This document shows positions 23,868 through 33,660 of a DNA stretch of 64,000 nt, one piece after another. The notes under the pieces were generated by a model. The model ran no database searches. It was not told where the DNA came from and saw nothing but the letters and a program-made list of their open reading frames with translations. The stretch covers positions 682,001 to 746,000 of the forward strand of contig JAKULF010000005.1 of assembly GCA_022661535.1 (NCBI GenBank), written 5' to 3'. Each line of letters starts with the position of its first letter. Position 1 is the stretch's first letter. Position numbers and translations under genes: made by a program. This stretch comes from Eutypa lata. Lineage: Eukaryota; Ascomycota; Sordariomycetes; Xylariales; Diatrypaceae.

Positions 23868-24065
23868 TTTTCCCTTTTTTTCATTTTATTCTTTTTTTAA
23901 TTTTATTTTTTTTATTTTAATTTAATTTATTTTTTATTTTAATTTTATTTAATTGTTTTAATGGGTTTCTTTTTTTTCTTTTTCTTTTTTTTCTGTTTTT
24001 TTTTTCTTGGTTTTGGTTTTGGTTTTGGTTTTGGTTTTCCTTATTCTCTTGTTTCCCCTTTTCTC
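23868..24065. repeat. T-rich low-complexity tract with (GGTTTT)n
   Basis: A poly-T-rich stretch of about 200 bp contains a run of five to six GGTTTT units at 24007-24038. Frames called across it encode only Phe/Leu-rich artefact. Similar tracts occur near 26740, 28363 and 33486, and an A-rich one near 52690. Confidence 0.8.
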
Positions 24066-24489
24066 CAATTTCTATTTATTGGCCTTTATGGATTTTATTC
24101 TTTTTTTTTGTTGGGTGTTTCCAACTATTGGAGAATTAAAGGCTAACAAAGCCCATGTCAACAATTCCTGCGCCCATGACATCAACTACGCTCATCACCT
24201 TGTAGCGAGGTAGATCCGAAGTCTGCCAGGATGACCTGCAAGGGGGTGTTCGTCGAAATATATATGGACATAATCCAGGGTTAGGTAGATCTGCCCAGTG
24301 AGATGCAATACGTTGCTCTCTGGCGAACCAGCTGTTCATCGTAACTGTAGCGCCAGTTACCGAACTGACTCCAACCTATATTCCTAGCACGTAGCGTCCT
24401 CTGATCCTCGGTCACTCTCTTCCTTTTCGGTGAGATTCTCGCCGGGCCCAAATATGTCCGTAGATGTGCGGCTGCGTTAAGAATCAAAA

Positions 24490-25890
24490 GTCAGCTTCCT
24501 CATCTACAAATGGTGTAGCCAGAAGCATGCAGGGGATTGTGCACACTCTTCATTTGGATTTTTCTTACTGTTTAGAATAGAATGGAGGATGACGGTTCCT
24601 TTCTTGCTTCACCAGACTCGCTTCGGCCTGGGACATATCCATTGTTGAGCTCCACGGGAAGACGCAGAGGTTTACAGTTCAACCGGAGACGATGCGTCAT
24701 TCCGGGAAAAGATCCCTTCATAGCTCCCGAAAATGGGGTTTGGGTCCATTGAAGAACCCAAGCGTTCTCCTGTCTTATCGTCTATCTTGGCAATGACCAG
24801 TTGCCATTACAGACAGAGCTAAACAATGACATATAAGCAGTTGGTGGCAGGTTACCACAAGCCGTCGGAATAGCGATATCGCGCTTGTGGGCCATATCAG
24901 TACCGGTGGAGGGCGCAGAAACGCAGCCCACACAATGAAGTATCCCATGGTATGGGTGTGATGAACATGGATGATGGTGGTTGAATGTGGACTTTGACCA
25001 CCAGCCCGTGGCTATGGTGTAGACTCCATCATGTTGCTTGATAACCTAGTCGGTAGGCCGGTGCCTGTTGACTGGTGGATGCCATCGGGTAACTATGAAC
25101 TCCCGTTTCGATTATCAACGCCATTTACTGACGGCCGAGAATCACACCCGTTGGCGTAATGGTGGTGAATTGTCACTAGTGGAATACAGCACCACCAATC
25201 CCTCTCCTCAAGCTGACGCTGGATAGCCTCACGAATCCTTTTGCGTAGCAGCCCGACGGCTATGTGCCTCCTCTACCCTTGTCTGTTTACAATATGCCGA
25301 CGATTCTGATCGACAGAAATCGCATGCTGGCGTGGAACTTGTTCTGGCCGCAGAGCTGTGAGATGATCCTTGACAAAACAAACAGAGCGGCCAGGAGTGC
25401 GATGCAGGCGGGCACTGGAGCAGCCAGGAGAGCCAGGAGAGCCAGGAGAGCCAGGAGAGCCAGGAGAGCCAGGAGAGCCAGGAGAGCCTCGGAAGAGATA
25501 GGATTCTCAGAGATAGTGGTCTCCTTGGCCTGAGACTGGGCCCTAATGGCCATGGCGAAGTGCTCCTGCGTAGTTCGAGCGGTCCCTCGTGTGGACTGGC
25601 TCAGCCCGGTCCCCGGATAATTTTCTTCGTAAGCTTATCAACTCTTTCCGAATTTGATTAACTTTGCTGAATTATATCAACAGTCTCTTCCTTGTCTCTT
25701 GGTTCCACCCTTTAGCGGGTACCTAGGGTCGTAAGCACCCCTATCAGCATCGGGATCGACCGTGCCGCTTGCAACTGGCTAGCTTGTAGACTGAACCGGA
25801 GTGAGGCCGTGGCCGTCACTGCTGCTATGAACTCTGTAGTTTTGGTGGCCGAGAGCCACCCCTGGCTTAAGACGAATGCACTGGAGCACC
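24490..25890. other. Relic zone without recognised gene, containing a 9-bp minisatellite
   Basis: Apart from the minisatellite listed separately, this stretch shows only short open frames on both strands. A minus-strand frame at 25553-25287 begins with a real ATG and encodes 88 residues whose middle is the minisatellite-derived Leu-Leu-Ala run. I see no other motif. Confidence 0.4.
25422..25488 (+). repeat. Minisatellite, 9-bp unit agccaggag, about 7.4 copies
   Basis: Seven perfect tandem copies of agccaggag (25422-25484) are followed by a partial copy. On the minus strand the repeat keeps the frame open and encodes repeated Leu-Leu-Ala inside an 88-residue ORF (25553-25287) that starts with ATG. 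On the plus strand it gives Arg-Arg-Ala. The perfect copies suggest recent expansion. Confidence 0.95.
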
Positions 25891-26518
25891 TTAAAGGTTG
25901 TTCTGATCTTCCTCCTGAATCTTAGTAAGGCTACGCTCCGAGGAGCTTAGGGAAGCCGTCCGCTCTCGATGTCGACGGCGGATAGTAGGGGAGAACTCTG
26001 TGTCGCTAAGGCCATAGAGGCCCGAGAGTCCCCTGCGCCGGGGGCTTTCGTCGCCCGGTGCCTTCCTGTCCGGGCTCTTATCAGGCGAGCTGCCACTGAT
26101 AAGGCTCTTGTCGACGGTACTGTCCCTAGCCTGTCTAAACGAGGCCTCATCCGTTGGCTCATACTCATCGTGAGTAGAGTAGGGCTCATTCGTAGTGGAT
26201 GAGTCGCCAAGGTCGGCATTGGCAAATGATGAGAGCTCTCATTGGCCCTTCGTCTTCTGCTGATTCTTGGTCAATACTCTGTCGGCATTTTCCTGGATTG
26301 TATCATCCTGGATTGTATCACTTCCGGTCTTCCTATCCTCAGTTGTCGATGAAATTCATCACAGTAACCTCTGCACCGTGAGTTCTCACGTGCTGTGATA
26401 GGTTGTCGCTTCCAGAAACCTTCACACCACACCCATTGCACCGGAACAGCTTTTGTTGCGTGTTCAGAGATCTATAGTGGCGCTTGAGATGTTCTTGCCT
26501 GCGGAAGAGGAAGTGTCG
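25891..26518 (-). pseudogene. C2H2 zinc-finger gene relic (Msn2/MsnA/Seb1-like)
   Basis: From 26518 the minus strand encodes 59 residues with [10 protein letters not shown], then [19 protein letters not shown] and RTH, ending with VMNFID. This matches the end of the first finger and the second finger of fungal Msn2/Seb1-type stress regulators, including the conserved tail after RTH. Normal family members read KFSRSDNLAQH, so F and R are replaced here. The first finger's Cys pair is lost: a TAG lies just before 26518 in the same frame. A TGA at 26339-26341 ends the finger frame, but the +1 frame then runs 150 codons (26343-25891) with a single TGA (26239-26241) and a strongly Ser/Asp/Arg-rich composition. 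At least one frameshift and two stops are therefore inferred. It may be a dead duplicate of an intact gene elsewhere. Confidence 0.6.
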
Positions 26519-26739
26519 CTACCAGAATATTGAATGCTCTACTCCAGGTAGTCCTCGTCTGCTGCCTCTCGCTCGAAGGTCTGACCAGTGGGTGTACTCA
26601 GACACCGATGGGAGCACCACCTATTCTGGTAGCGACACTGAGCTGGACGATGTGCACCTTGTCCTCCACAAGTCTGGTAAATGATAACCGGTGTTGGATC
26701 TTCCTAGATATTGAACTAGGCCTCCCCCACCCCAATTCC

Positions 26740-26936
26740 TTTTCTGTTTCATTTTATTTTATTTCTTATTTTCTTATTTTTTCTTTTCTTTTTTTTATTT
26801 ATTTTTTTAATGTTTTTACTTTTTTATTTTTTAAGTTTTCGTTTTTTTTTCTTTTTAAATTTTTGGTTTTTTAATCTTTTTCTTTATTTTCTTTTCATTT
26901 TTAATTTTTTTTTTTATTTTTTTTATTTTTTTTTGG
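26740..26936. repeat. T-rich low-complexity tract
   Basis: About 200 bp of T-dominated sequence with scattered single A, C or G. The plus-strand frames across it encode a Phe-rich artefact and should not be annotated as membrane protein. Confidence 0.85.
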
Positions 26937-28362
26937 GAGGTGGTGGGTTCATTGGCCGATTGATCAAACTCATGTCGGGTCTGTGTCGAAGCATATGGGC
27001 TAGCTTGTGCTCTTGTCTATCTCGAGTCCTGTAGCATGGCCATAGATCTTGCTAGAATATTTGTCTTCTGAGGAACTCTAAAAGACGGTAAGTCGGTGAG
27101 TGGCAAGCGACACATTGTGCAGCAGTCGACCCGGCAGTCGACGTAACATATGAGTTACTGAGAGGGTGTGAGAATAATTGATGAAGGGGGATTGATGAGT
27201 CCAGTGATGATTGTCGAAAGGTTATATGGTAGGCCGCATCGCGGATAAAAGGTACATTATCAGACTCCTTTTTGCCGTCGTAGAACGAAATTCAATGTAA
27301 TAGTATGCGGCAAACTATATAGTTGAGTGTTCTTTGATAGTGGGCGAAACTCCGAAGTCTCGCATCTGAGAACTGTCCACGATACGTCGATCTCCGGGTG
27401 GATTTCTCGGACGTAGGTATCAAGATCGTGGCGTTGATCTTCCGGTCTTGGAGAGTCGTTGCAAGGTAAGTAGGCGGTCGTCTTTGCCTATTGCAGACTA
27501 CTATTGTTGCTCCTACTTCTTCTTTTCGGTTTCGTTTCCTCAAGCACCCAAACTGAATTCTGCATTCTGGCTATAGCATCCTTCTGGAATGCAGTGAAGT
27601 CTCTTCCCTGTCTTTTATTTCCCTTCCATGGGAATTGAGGATCATAAGTGTCCCCTTGGCATTGTCCATAAATGCTCGAGTATCCTCATAAAAACAGCAA
27701 AATAATTAATCCTTTCTCCGTTCGAAAACCGGGAGTCGATAGCGGCCGTCGCCTTGGGAGAACTAGGCATTATAGCTACGATAGGTAGCAAGTGGTGTTC
27801 TTCGCCGTTTTCTCGGCCTCTCTTTTCTTCGTCTCGGTAAACACGAACAAGACGACCACGCCAGCTTGGTGGCGGGTGCAGGCGCTCGGGAAGCCGTAAG
27901 ACTGGCGGGTGCACGCGGTCCAGAAACTGCAGAGTGGGCGGGTGCACGCGCCCCAGGAGCTGCATACTCGGCGGGTGCACGCGCACAAGCACACGAGCCG
28001 CCGCCGGATTGCCGCTCAGGCATAGCCACGACTGCGGGTGTTCGGGGGTTGCCGTAATACCCCTTCAGGAGTGTTATATGTCGGCCTGGGGTACGGCCAA
28101 ACATAGGTGGGAATCCCACACGGAGAAAATAGACGGCGCTGACTATTCACAAGCCGTTGCCTTTGTAGGCTTGAGCTTCAGCCTGAGCGGCCATGGCGAC
28201 CTCGCGGACATTTGTAGGGCAGGTAGAGCCAGGGCCATGTCAAGTCCCTCACCTACCCAGGGGCTCGCCCTCGAAGCCAAATTGCCGGAGCGTCTAGATC
28301 ACTCGGCTAACTCCTTCTGGTTGAATTTGTCTTGTGTGATTGGAATAACACAGCGCTCAGTT
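26937..28362. other. Relic zone with a degenerate 33-bp tandem repeat
   Basis: No complete gene is recognised. The only clear structure is the GC-rich repeat at 27868-27990, described separately. Frames on both strands over the repeat are open because the unit length is a multiple of three, so they are not evidence for a gene. Confidence 0.45.
27868..27990 (+). repeat. Degenerate tandem repeat, about 33-bp unit around ggcgggtgcacgcg
   Basis: Four imperfect units each begin with ggcgggtgca(c/g)gcg and continue with about 19 variable bases. The unit encodes Gly-Gly-Cys-Thr-Arg on the plus strand and Arg-Val-His-Pro-Pro on the minus strand. The 15-mer gcgcgtgcacccgcc from this repeat (minus strand) recurs once at about 42864-42878 on the plus strand, 15 kb away. 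Confidence 0.8.
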
Positions 28363-28600
28363 TCTCTTCCTCTTTTTCTTTCTTTCTTTCTTTTCTTCTC
28401 GTTTCTCTTTTTCTTTTTCCAGCTTTAATATTTTTAATGATTTAATAAAAACAAGAAAATAACGAAAAACAAAGAAAGGGAAACAAGAAACAAGAAAAAA
28501 CGAACAAAAGAAAAAAAGAAAAAGGAAAAAAAAAAAGAAAAAGAAAAGAAAAAAAACAATAACAAAGGAAAAATGACATAAGAAAAAAGAAAAGAAAAGA
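28363..28600. repeat. T-rich tract followed by A-rich tract
   Basis: A pyrimidine-rich segment (28363-28425, runs of ttttctt) is followed after a short AT spacer by a purine-rich segment (28448-28600, runs of aaaagaaaa) on the same strand. The two could pair as an imperfect hairpin. The frames across it are low-complexity artefacts. Confidence 0.75.
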
Positions 28601-28682
28601 GGGTTATGAGAAAATCCCATTTATCCTCGCATCCCCCCGCCGAGTAAGCCTCTGGTATGCCAGCTCAGCTTGGCCACGGTAA

Positions 28683-29256
28683 CTAGCAAGGCGGATCTCC
28701 ACGACTGCTAGGTCTGAGCCCGGCTTGACCACAATGACTTCCGTCTAAGTCAACAGCCTTGATCGTTTCAAGGAGGAACGACACGATATGCTCAAGGTAA
28801 ATAACAGCAGGGCTCCCTCTGACAATCAGAACTCCTGACTGTTCGTCGAAGAGGTGGTCGCCATCTTCTTTAGGCCAAAGTCCTTTGGACGAGGACATGT
28901 CCCTTTGGAGCTGCGAGGGGTTATTCCTTAGAGATTATGCCAATGGCATCGATGGCTTCCTTTCCAGCCCATGTCAGACGATGAAGGGCCTTCATAATCG
29001 AGTCTGGTGCCTCGTCGAATGCCCTGCTTTCTTTGACCACCACGCCAAACCGGCAGGGTGACTTGAGGTAGAGGTAGTCGAGATTTCGAGCCCTGGTGCT
29101 TTCTCTATGATAGCCACTCCTTCTTGTGCCAGACTGGCATCTTCAGCGTGACAGTAGGCATTTTGTTGTCACTGCCAGGCCCATTTCCTCGGCCTTTGCC
29201 CTTAGTAGTCCCTCCCATGACTGACTGGCAGGCGAGACCTTCCGAGACGTCGCCAT
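28683..29256 (-). pseudogene. Unrecognised gene relic with stop and frameshift
   Basis: An ATG at 29256 opens a minus-strand frame of 111 codons to a TAA at 28921-28923, interrupted only by a TGA near 29138-29140. It has ordinary soluble-protein composition, with LYLKSPCRFGVVVKES and ALHRLTWAGKEAIDAIG. Directly after the TAA a different frame (28898-28683) continues with WPKEDGDHLFDE and VIYLEHIVSFLLETIKA, again protein-like. The simplest reading is one old gene with one nonsense change (CGA to TGA) and one frameshift. I do not recognise the family and assign no function. Confidence 0.45.
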
Positions 29257-30120
29257 TGATCCCAGCAAGGGAAGCATTTAGGTGGCTGACTCATGTCATC
29301 TTCGCTCTTATTGAGAGCATATGCTCAAATAGAGAACCGATCTTGAATCACTAGCGAGAATTAGTCTCCGTATCTTAGGCTGCAGTGTTGGTTTGATATG
29401 ACCAACCGGTAACCGAGTGTGACATGAAATTTCTTCATATTTCTCGCTAGTGGTTCCTGAGGCACCTTACTTGGCCTCTGGTGCACCGATTCTTAGCCGT
29501 GACATAGCCGTTGGGCTCTGAGCGCTTCAGTCTGCTGTTGGCTCTCGCTCATCGCGTGCCAAAGCTCCCGGCGAAGGATCTGACAAAATTGAACTCATTA
29601 AGTAGAGTAGTGATTGCCATTCTGGGCGGCAATAGCTTCGAGGAACCAGTAACAGAATCGACAACGGACTCCGCGCCTGAAGCGACTTTGTCAAGCTAAT
29701 TGATGGTCTCTCAGTACCCCGGATCAAATGAGGGCAGGTATGTTGATGTTCCTTCCTCCGTCATAGAGATATCAATGAGAACCCGCCGGGATATGTCCCT
29801 TGGTGAGGGATTCTTGACGTCTTTCCTCATTATCTATGCGATATAGGAGAATATGCCGGTATATTAGGCCAGCCATTTCATGGTTGCTCACCGGGCTTGA
29901 CTTCATGCTATATCATACAGTTAGTATTTTTCGTCCTAGTTGATTGTAATTTGAGACATACCTCGTAATATTTGTGGATGTCAGTACAGTGCATGACTCT
30001 AATGTCTCCATGCTGTACGTGTCTTATCTGATGGACACTTGCCCAAGAGATATCCCGTGGTCTCCTTGCTAGGAACCGGATGCTCCAAGTATTGGAGGAG
30101 ACTGAACATGGGAGTTCTTA
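29257..30120. other. Relic zone, no defined gene
   Basis: Short protein-like pieces occur. One is a minus-strand frame near 29690-29550 reading KVASGAESVVDSVTGSSK and then LLNEFNFVRSFAG. No start, stop or splice signals tie them into a gene. They are probably further fragments of decayed genes. Confidence 0.35.
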
Positions 30121-30504
30121 CTATCGACTAAACTGAGTCAAACGCGCTATGTATGGCGTGCAGACGTTGTAGGTGATGGTCTTCCACTCGTCCGCCTTGG
30201 ACCGGGCGCCGAGGATGTCGCGGAGAAAGTTCCACGCGGTGGGGAGGTGGGTCGGCCCCGATGAGCGGAACGAGTCCACGTAGGCGACCGTCCGGCGCGA
30301 CGGGCAGATGATGACCACCATCCAGTGGCTCCCGTGGTTGATGGCCAGGATGAACGTCTCGATGTCCAGGAAGTTCTTCGGCGTCATGCCCCAGGTCTCC
30401 AGTTATTCCGCGTGTAAAGCCACTGAGATAAACCTGTTCGTCTCCTGGGTTGCATACCCGTAGATCTTAAGACGAACCTCTAGCCTGAGGTTGAAGAACG
30501 GCAT
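30121..30504 (-). pseudogene. Ulp1-type (C48) cysteine protease fragment
   Basis: Ulp1/SENP proteases cut SUMO or related modifiers using a His-Asp-Cys triad; in fungi such domains also occur in transposon proteins. The minus strand reads FILAINHGSHWMVVIICP, then RTVAYVDSFRSSG, THLPTAWNFLRDIL and EWKTITYNV. These fit the region around the catalytic His (NHGSHW) and Asp (YVDSF). The downstream Gln and the catalytic Cys (DCG motif) are missing: the frame runs into an unrelated short tail and stops at 30121. Upstream the same frame continues to an ATG at 30504 through an in-frame TAA at 30403-30405, which one C-to-T change from CAA would create. The piece is therefore truncated and cannot be an active protease. 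Confidence 0.55.
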
Positions 30505-30960
30505 CTTGGGTGGACAGTCATTTGGTATATATAAATAATCAAAACAGGATGACAATAGTCCTTCTATTGAAGAAGTAATGGTAACCAAGAATAGCAACCG
30601 TCGGGATTAGAAAAAGAAAGTCGGCGATGCAATGCTTCACAATGCAACCATAACTGAAAGATGGTGATAACTGGGAAGAGGTTGACGACATAATGGTCGA
30701 AGATCGAAGATGATATTTTCAAATTGTATCGACAAAGTGATGGTGGCTAATATCCATCATAGCAATGTGAGATGATGTAGCTGACGATAAGGTTGGTGGA
30801 AGAAAGGTGAATAGAAGACGAAATTTTGGATGATATAGAAGGATTGCATGAGAGGAGATGCAACGATTTGGTTTTGCTACTAAAATATGATATGACAGAG
30901 CTCTAACTCCACGTCGGTCCATCGATGTTCCTCGACCCGGCGGTCGTCACTCCCCGTCCG
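30505..30960. other. Short intergenic stretch
   Basis: Nothing recognised. The minus-strand frame 30922-30719 has no motif and starts without a convincing context. Confidence 0.4.
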
Positions 30961-31022
30961 TCCACCGATGTTTCGGGAAACGCCTTTGTTAACGCGCCAT
31001 TCGTCAGTATTCGCGAGGACCA

Positions 31023-31691
31023 TCATGGCATTAATTGCCTCAGTAACGAGCTCGCGTTGGCCGGCATCGTCTCTGGGGTATCCATGGAGGCTTCCCCCCC
31101 GGATATGGCCGGCATCGTCTCTAGGGTATCCATTGAGGCTTTTAGCTTGGATATTAATTCCCCTTTGGATACCGGTTCATCAGTCTTCGCGAGAACCATC
31201 ATTGCATTAATTGCCTCAGTAACGAGCTCGCGTTGGCCGGTATCGTCTCTGGGATATCCATCGAGGCTTTTAGCTTGGATATTATTTTGCGCTAGATACC
31301 GGTCATAAAGCCTTTTGCCTTCTGCGGCATTTTCAGCGAAGCGGCAGAAGGTTCCCGTCCGGGAATCCTCTGGGAACGGCTTCCCAACCCTTGGGTTAAC
31401 TGAGGTAATAGGCGTAGTAAGAGGAAAAAGGGTTTCATATGCTCCCGGCGGAGATATTCCCAAATCGTCTCTAGGATATCCATCGAGGCTTTTAGCTTGG
31501 ATATTATCTTGCGCTAGGTACTGGTCACAAAGCCTTTTACCTTCTGCGGCAACTACGGCGAAGCGGCAGAAGGCTCCCGTCCTGGAATCCTCTGGGAACG
31601 GCTTCCCAACCCTTGGGTTAACTGGGGTAACAGGCGCAGTAAGAGGAAGAAGGATTTCGAAAAAACTGCTCCCGGCGGAAATATCCCCAAA
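31023..31691 (-). pseudogene. Unrecognised repeat-containing ORF
   Basis: On the minus strand one frame reads through two copies of a 222-227-bp tandem repeat and then into a helical tail. Each copy encodes VNPRVGKPFPEDSRTG, FCRFA, AAEGKRL and NIQAKSLDGYPRDD; the tail contains ELVTEAINAMMVLAKTDEP. The frame is open from about 31685 to 31023 without a stop. No ATG is obvious upstream, but a cacag acceptor-like site lies at the left-hand limit of the frame. The family is unknown. It could be an exon of a real gene or part of a repeat. Confidence 0.35.
31243..31691 (+). repeat. Tandem direct duplication, two units of 222-227 bp
   Basis: Unit A (31243-31464) and unit B (31465-31691) both start tcgtctct-ggatatccatcgaggc and end with gctcccggcgg followed by atat-cccaaa. 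They are near-identical apart from a few transitions and a 5-bp insertion in unit B. Partial copies of the first 40-70 bp occur upstream at about 31067 and 31107, and the block at 30996-31080 recurs at 31170-31260, so several rounds of local duplication are visible. Confidence 0.9.
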
Positions 31692-31776
31692 TTTCCCTGT
31701 GGCAAAGAGGGAGTGTTATTGCCGTAAGAAGGCAATCCCGGGTCCGGGGCCACCCCCTTGTTTGGTGGAGAGGTTC

Positions 31777-32282
31777 CTAGCTGCCCCCCCTAGCTTCCGG
31801 TGAAGACTTGGCAACTTTCGGCGTTGCGATGGTACGTCTACCATGGTCCTGAACCGTGCTCCGTTGAGCTATGACACTCTCTGCCCAAGGCAGGATTGCA
31901 TGCATGAGAGTCCAGGCTCGTACATCATTGTTGTAATGCTTTGCCATGTATGAGCTCGCGTAGCCGATCTCGGCCGGGCACATTGTACCATGGTTGCTCA
32001 CATAAGGCCATGACCCATTGGCCGTTAGTTGACCTGGCCACGATTGTCGGAGTTCTCCGGAGAACTGACAAAAGCTCTTGCCTGTGTGATTTGGCGATTC
32101 ATGGTCGCCCACACGTCCTTCACCGCTCGGTTTCCCTCGTTAGGTGCCCCAGGAGTGGCTCGTCTCACCAACAATCCGAGGCTGGGCCGTTTACTCAAGT
32201 ACGGAACAGCAAGAGACGGGACTCTTGTTGTTCTGTAGCCTTGAGTTTTACTGTGTAGATGGGTTCTATTGCAAAATCCCAT
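31777..32282 (-). pseudogene. Unrecognised relic ORF with apparent frameshift
   Basis: Two minus-strand frames (32282-32025 and 32112-31777) look protein-like in succession. The first contains GNRAVKDVWATMNRQITQAR; the second contains QLTANGSWPYVSNHGTMCP, EIGYASSYMAKHY and AWTLMHAIL. A single frameshift near 32080-32110 would join them. No known domain is recognised. Confidence 0.3.
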
Positions 32283-32289
32283 AGTTTGG

Positions 32290-32364
32290 ACCGGCTGGTA
32301 GTTCTGGAGCGGCCGGTAGCTCTGGAATGGCCGGTAGCTCTGGAGCGGCCGGTAGCTCTAGGCT
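32290..32364 (+). repeat. 18-bp tandem repeat ggccggtagctctgga(g/a)(c/t)
   Basis: Four imperfect tandem units with period 18 encode Pro-Glu-Leu-Pro-Ala-Ala repeats on the minus strand and Gly-Ser-Ser-Gly-Ala-Ala-type repeats on the plus strand. Both strands stay open across it. No gene model is supported by the repeat alone. Confidence 0.85.
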
Positions 32365-32802
32365 CCCTTGTCTTGTACAGGTAAACTGTAGTATAGAACA
32401 GGTTGAGCTACACCGTGAAAGTGTCGTGAGACATGACAGAGATGACAAAGCATCTTGCTTTCTTGTCCTGGGCGATGTCTTAGGTCACCCGGCAAGTGGT
32501 CGTGCACCAGATTGCCTCGAGCAGCACCTCGTTAGGTACGACATTTTGTCGACCTTGAAGCTGCATTGTGACATTAAATGCCTGACGTACAAGCTGTCCC
32601 TTGCCTACATTCCTCCAGGTTGGCTTTGCAAACTTGCTTGCCGCGTACCATACCGTGAGATACCGACTATGAAGAATCTTGGCTGCTTCATGGCTTCCGG
32701 TGAAGCTATGGCTGGCCCCATTCAAAAGGGAGTACATCCAGTGTGCTAGATGGAGAAGTTTCCCTGAACTGTCGTCCCGGGTTCATATGATGCATCAGCA
32801 TC

Positions 32803-33261
32803 CTAGAGCTCCGTGATGAACACTCGAGCCTCGTCGGCTGTGTCTGGGATTGATTCCAGAAGGTTCTGACGTTCATATTCTTGTCCACTGCCTTCATGGC
32901 TGTGGCTCTCCAAAGCGGCGAAGGCCAGCTCGGCAATAAGAAGGTCCCGTCGGACCGTAAACGTATCGTAGTTCTTTCGCTCTGAAAGTCGCTTGTCTGG
33001 AGAATCCCTAGGGATTCCACATTTTCCCATCTGGGCACAAAGTGACATCGAGCTGACGTCGGTGTCAACCTGAATATGTGACACAGCGTCGTCCAGGAAT
33101 GGTTGTACTCCAGCGTCCACGAATATCGTGGTGAGCCTCTTCTTGAAGTGACTTTTTCGCTTCGTTTTGGCACGGCTGGTCAACTTCTCCGCCGCTTTAG
33201 TAGTAGCTGGCGCCTTCTTGATGTTAGTCTCATTTCCCAATGTGTCATTCCTGCTCGACAT
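32803..33261 (-). CDS. Hypothetical protein, 152 residues
   Basis: An ATG at 33261 opens a frame to a stop at 32803. The N terminus is Lys/Arg-rich (KTKRKSHFKKR, perhaps a nuclear signal); the rest is acidic and mixed (FLDDAVSHIQVDTD, VRRDLLIAELAFAALESH, SIPDTADEARVFITEL). It has better protein-like composition than the two overlapping frames on the same strand. No domain is recognised. It sits in a zone of broken genes, so it may be a fragment; the same frame extends upstream to 33309 without an ATG. Confidence 0.35.
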   Translation of the reverse strand: MSSRNDTLGNETNIKKAPATTKAAEKLTSRAKTKRKSHFKKRLTTIFVDAGVQPFLDDAVSHIQVDTDVSSMSLCAQMGKCGIPRDSPDKRLSERKNYDTFTVRRDLLIAELAFAALESHSHEGSGQEYERQNLLESIPDTADEARVFITEL

Positions 33262-33485
33262 ACCTTTTAGCTGTCGCGAGATTATACTCTCTAATGGCAC
33301 AAATGTCAAGTGTTTTCTTAAGGATTTTCAACCACTTTGCCAGCATACCTGGTCCCTGCAATACCGGTTGTTGGTATAATCGAGACTGGTCTCCTTGACA
33401 AGCTCTAATCACTCTTCTGTCTTTGCCTTTGCCCCTGCTGCCGCGGGCCCTTCTTTGCATCAACCACCCCACCCCCTTTAACGTA

Positions 33486-33660
33486 AGGTTTTTTTTTTTT
33501 CCTTTTTTTTTTTTTTCTTTTTTTAAATTTTCTTTTAATGTTTTTTTTTCTTTTGTCTTTTTTATTTTTTTTTTCTATTTAAATTTTTAATTTTAATTTT
33601 AATTCTTTTTCTTTTTAATTTTCGTTTTTTTTAATCTTTTATATTTTCTTTTGTTACCAA
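33486..33660. repeat. T-rich low-complexity tract
   Basis: Dominantly T with short C or A interruptions, about 175 bp. It marks the right edge of the relic zone. Confidence 0.85.

Noticed and set aside
24007..24038. GGTTTT repeat as a possible telomeric tract
   Set aside because: Only five to six units inside a general T-rich tract, internal to the window; the fungal telomere unit is usually TTAGGG.
24136..24490. Minus-strand kinase-like words (ILADFGSTS followed by DVMGAGIVDMG)
   Set aside because: The two pieces are in different frames and only about 11 codons apart, too close for the DFG to DVW spacing of a kinase; no catalytic loop precedes them.
25422..25488. CRISPR-like array
   Set aside because: Units are contiguous 9-mers without spacers; this is a minisatellite in a eukaryotic genome.
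26530..27034. Phe-rich plus-strand ORFs as membrane proteins
   Set aside because: They are translations of a T-rich low-complexity tract.
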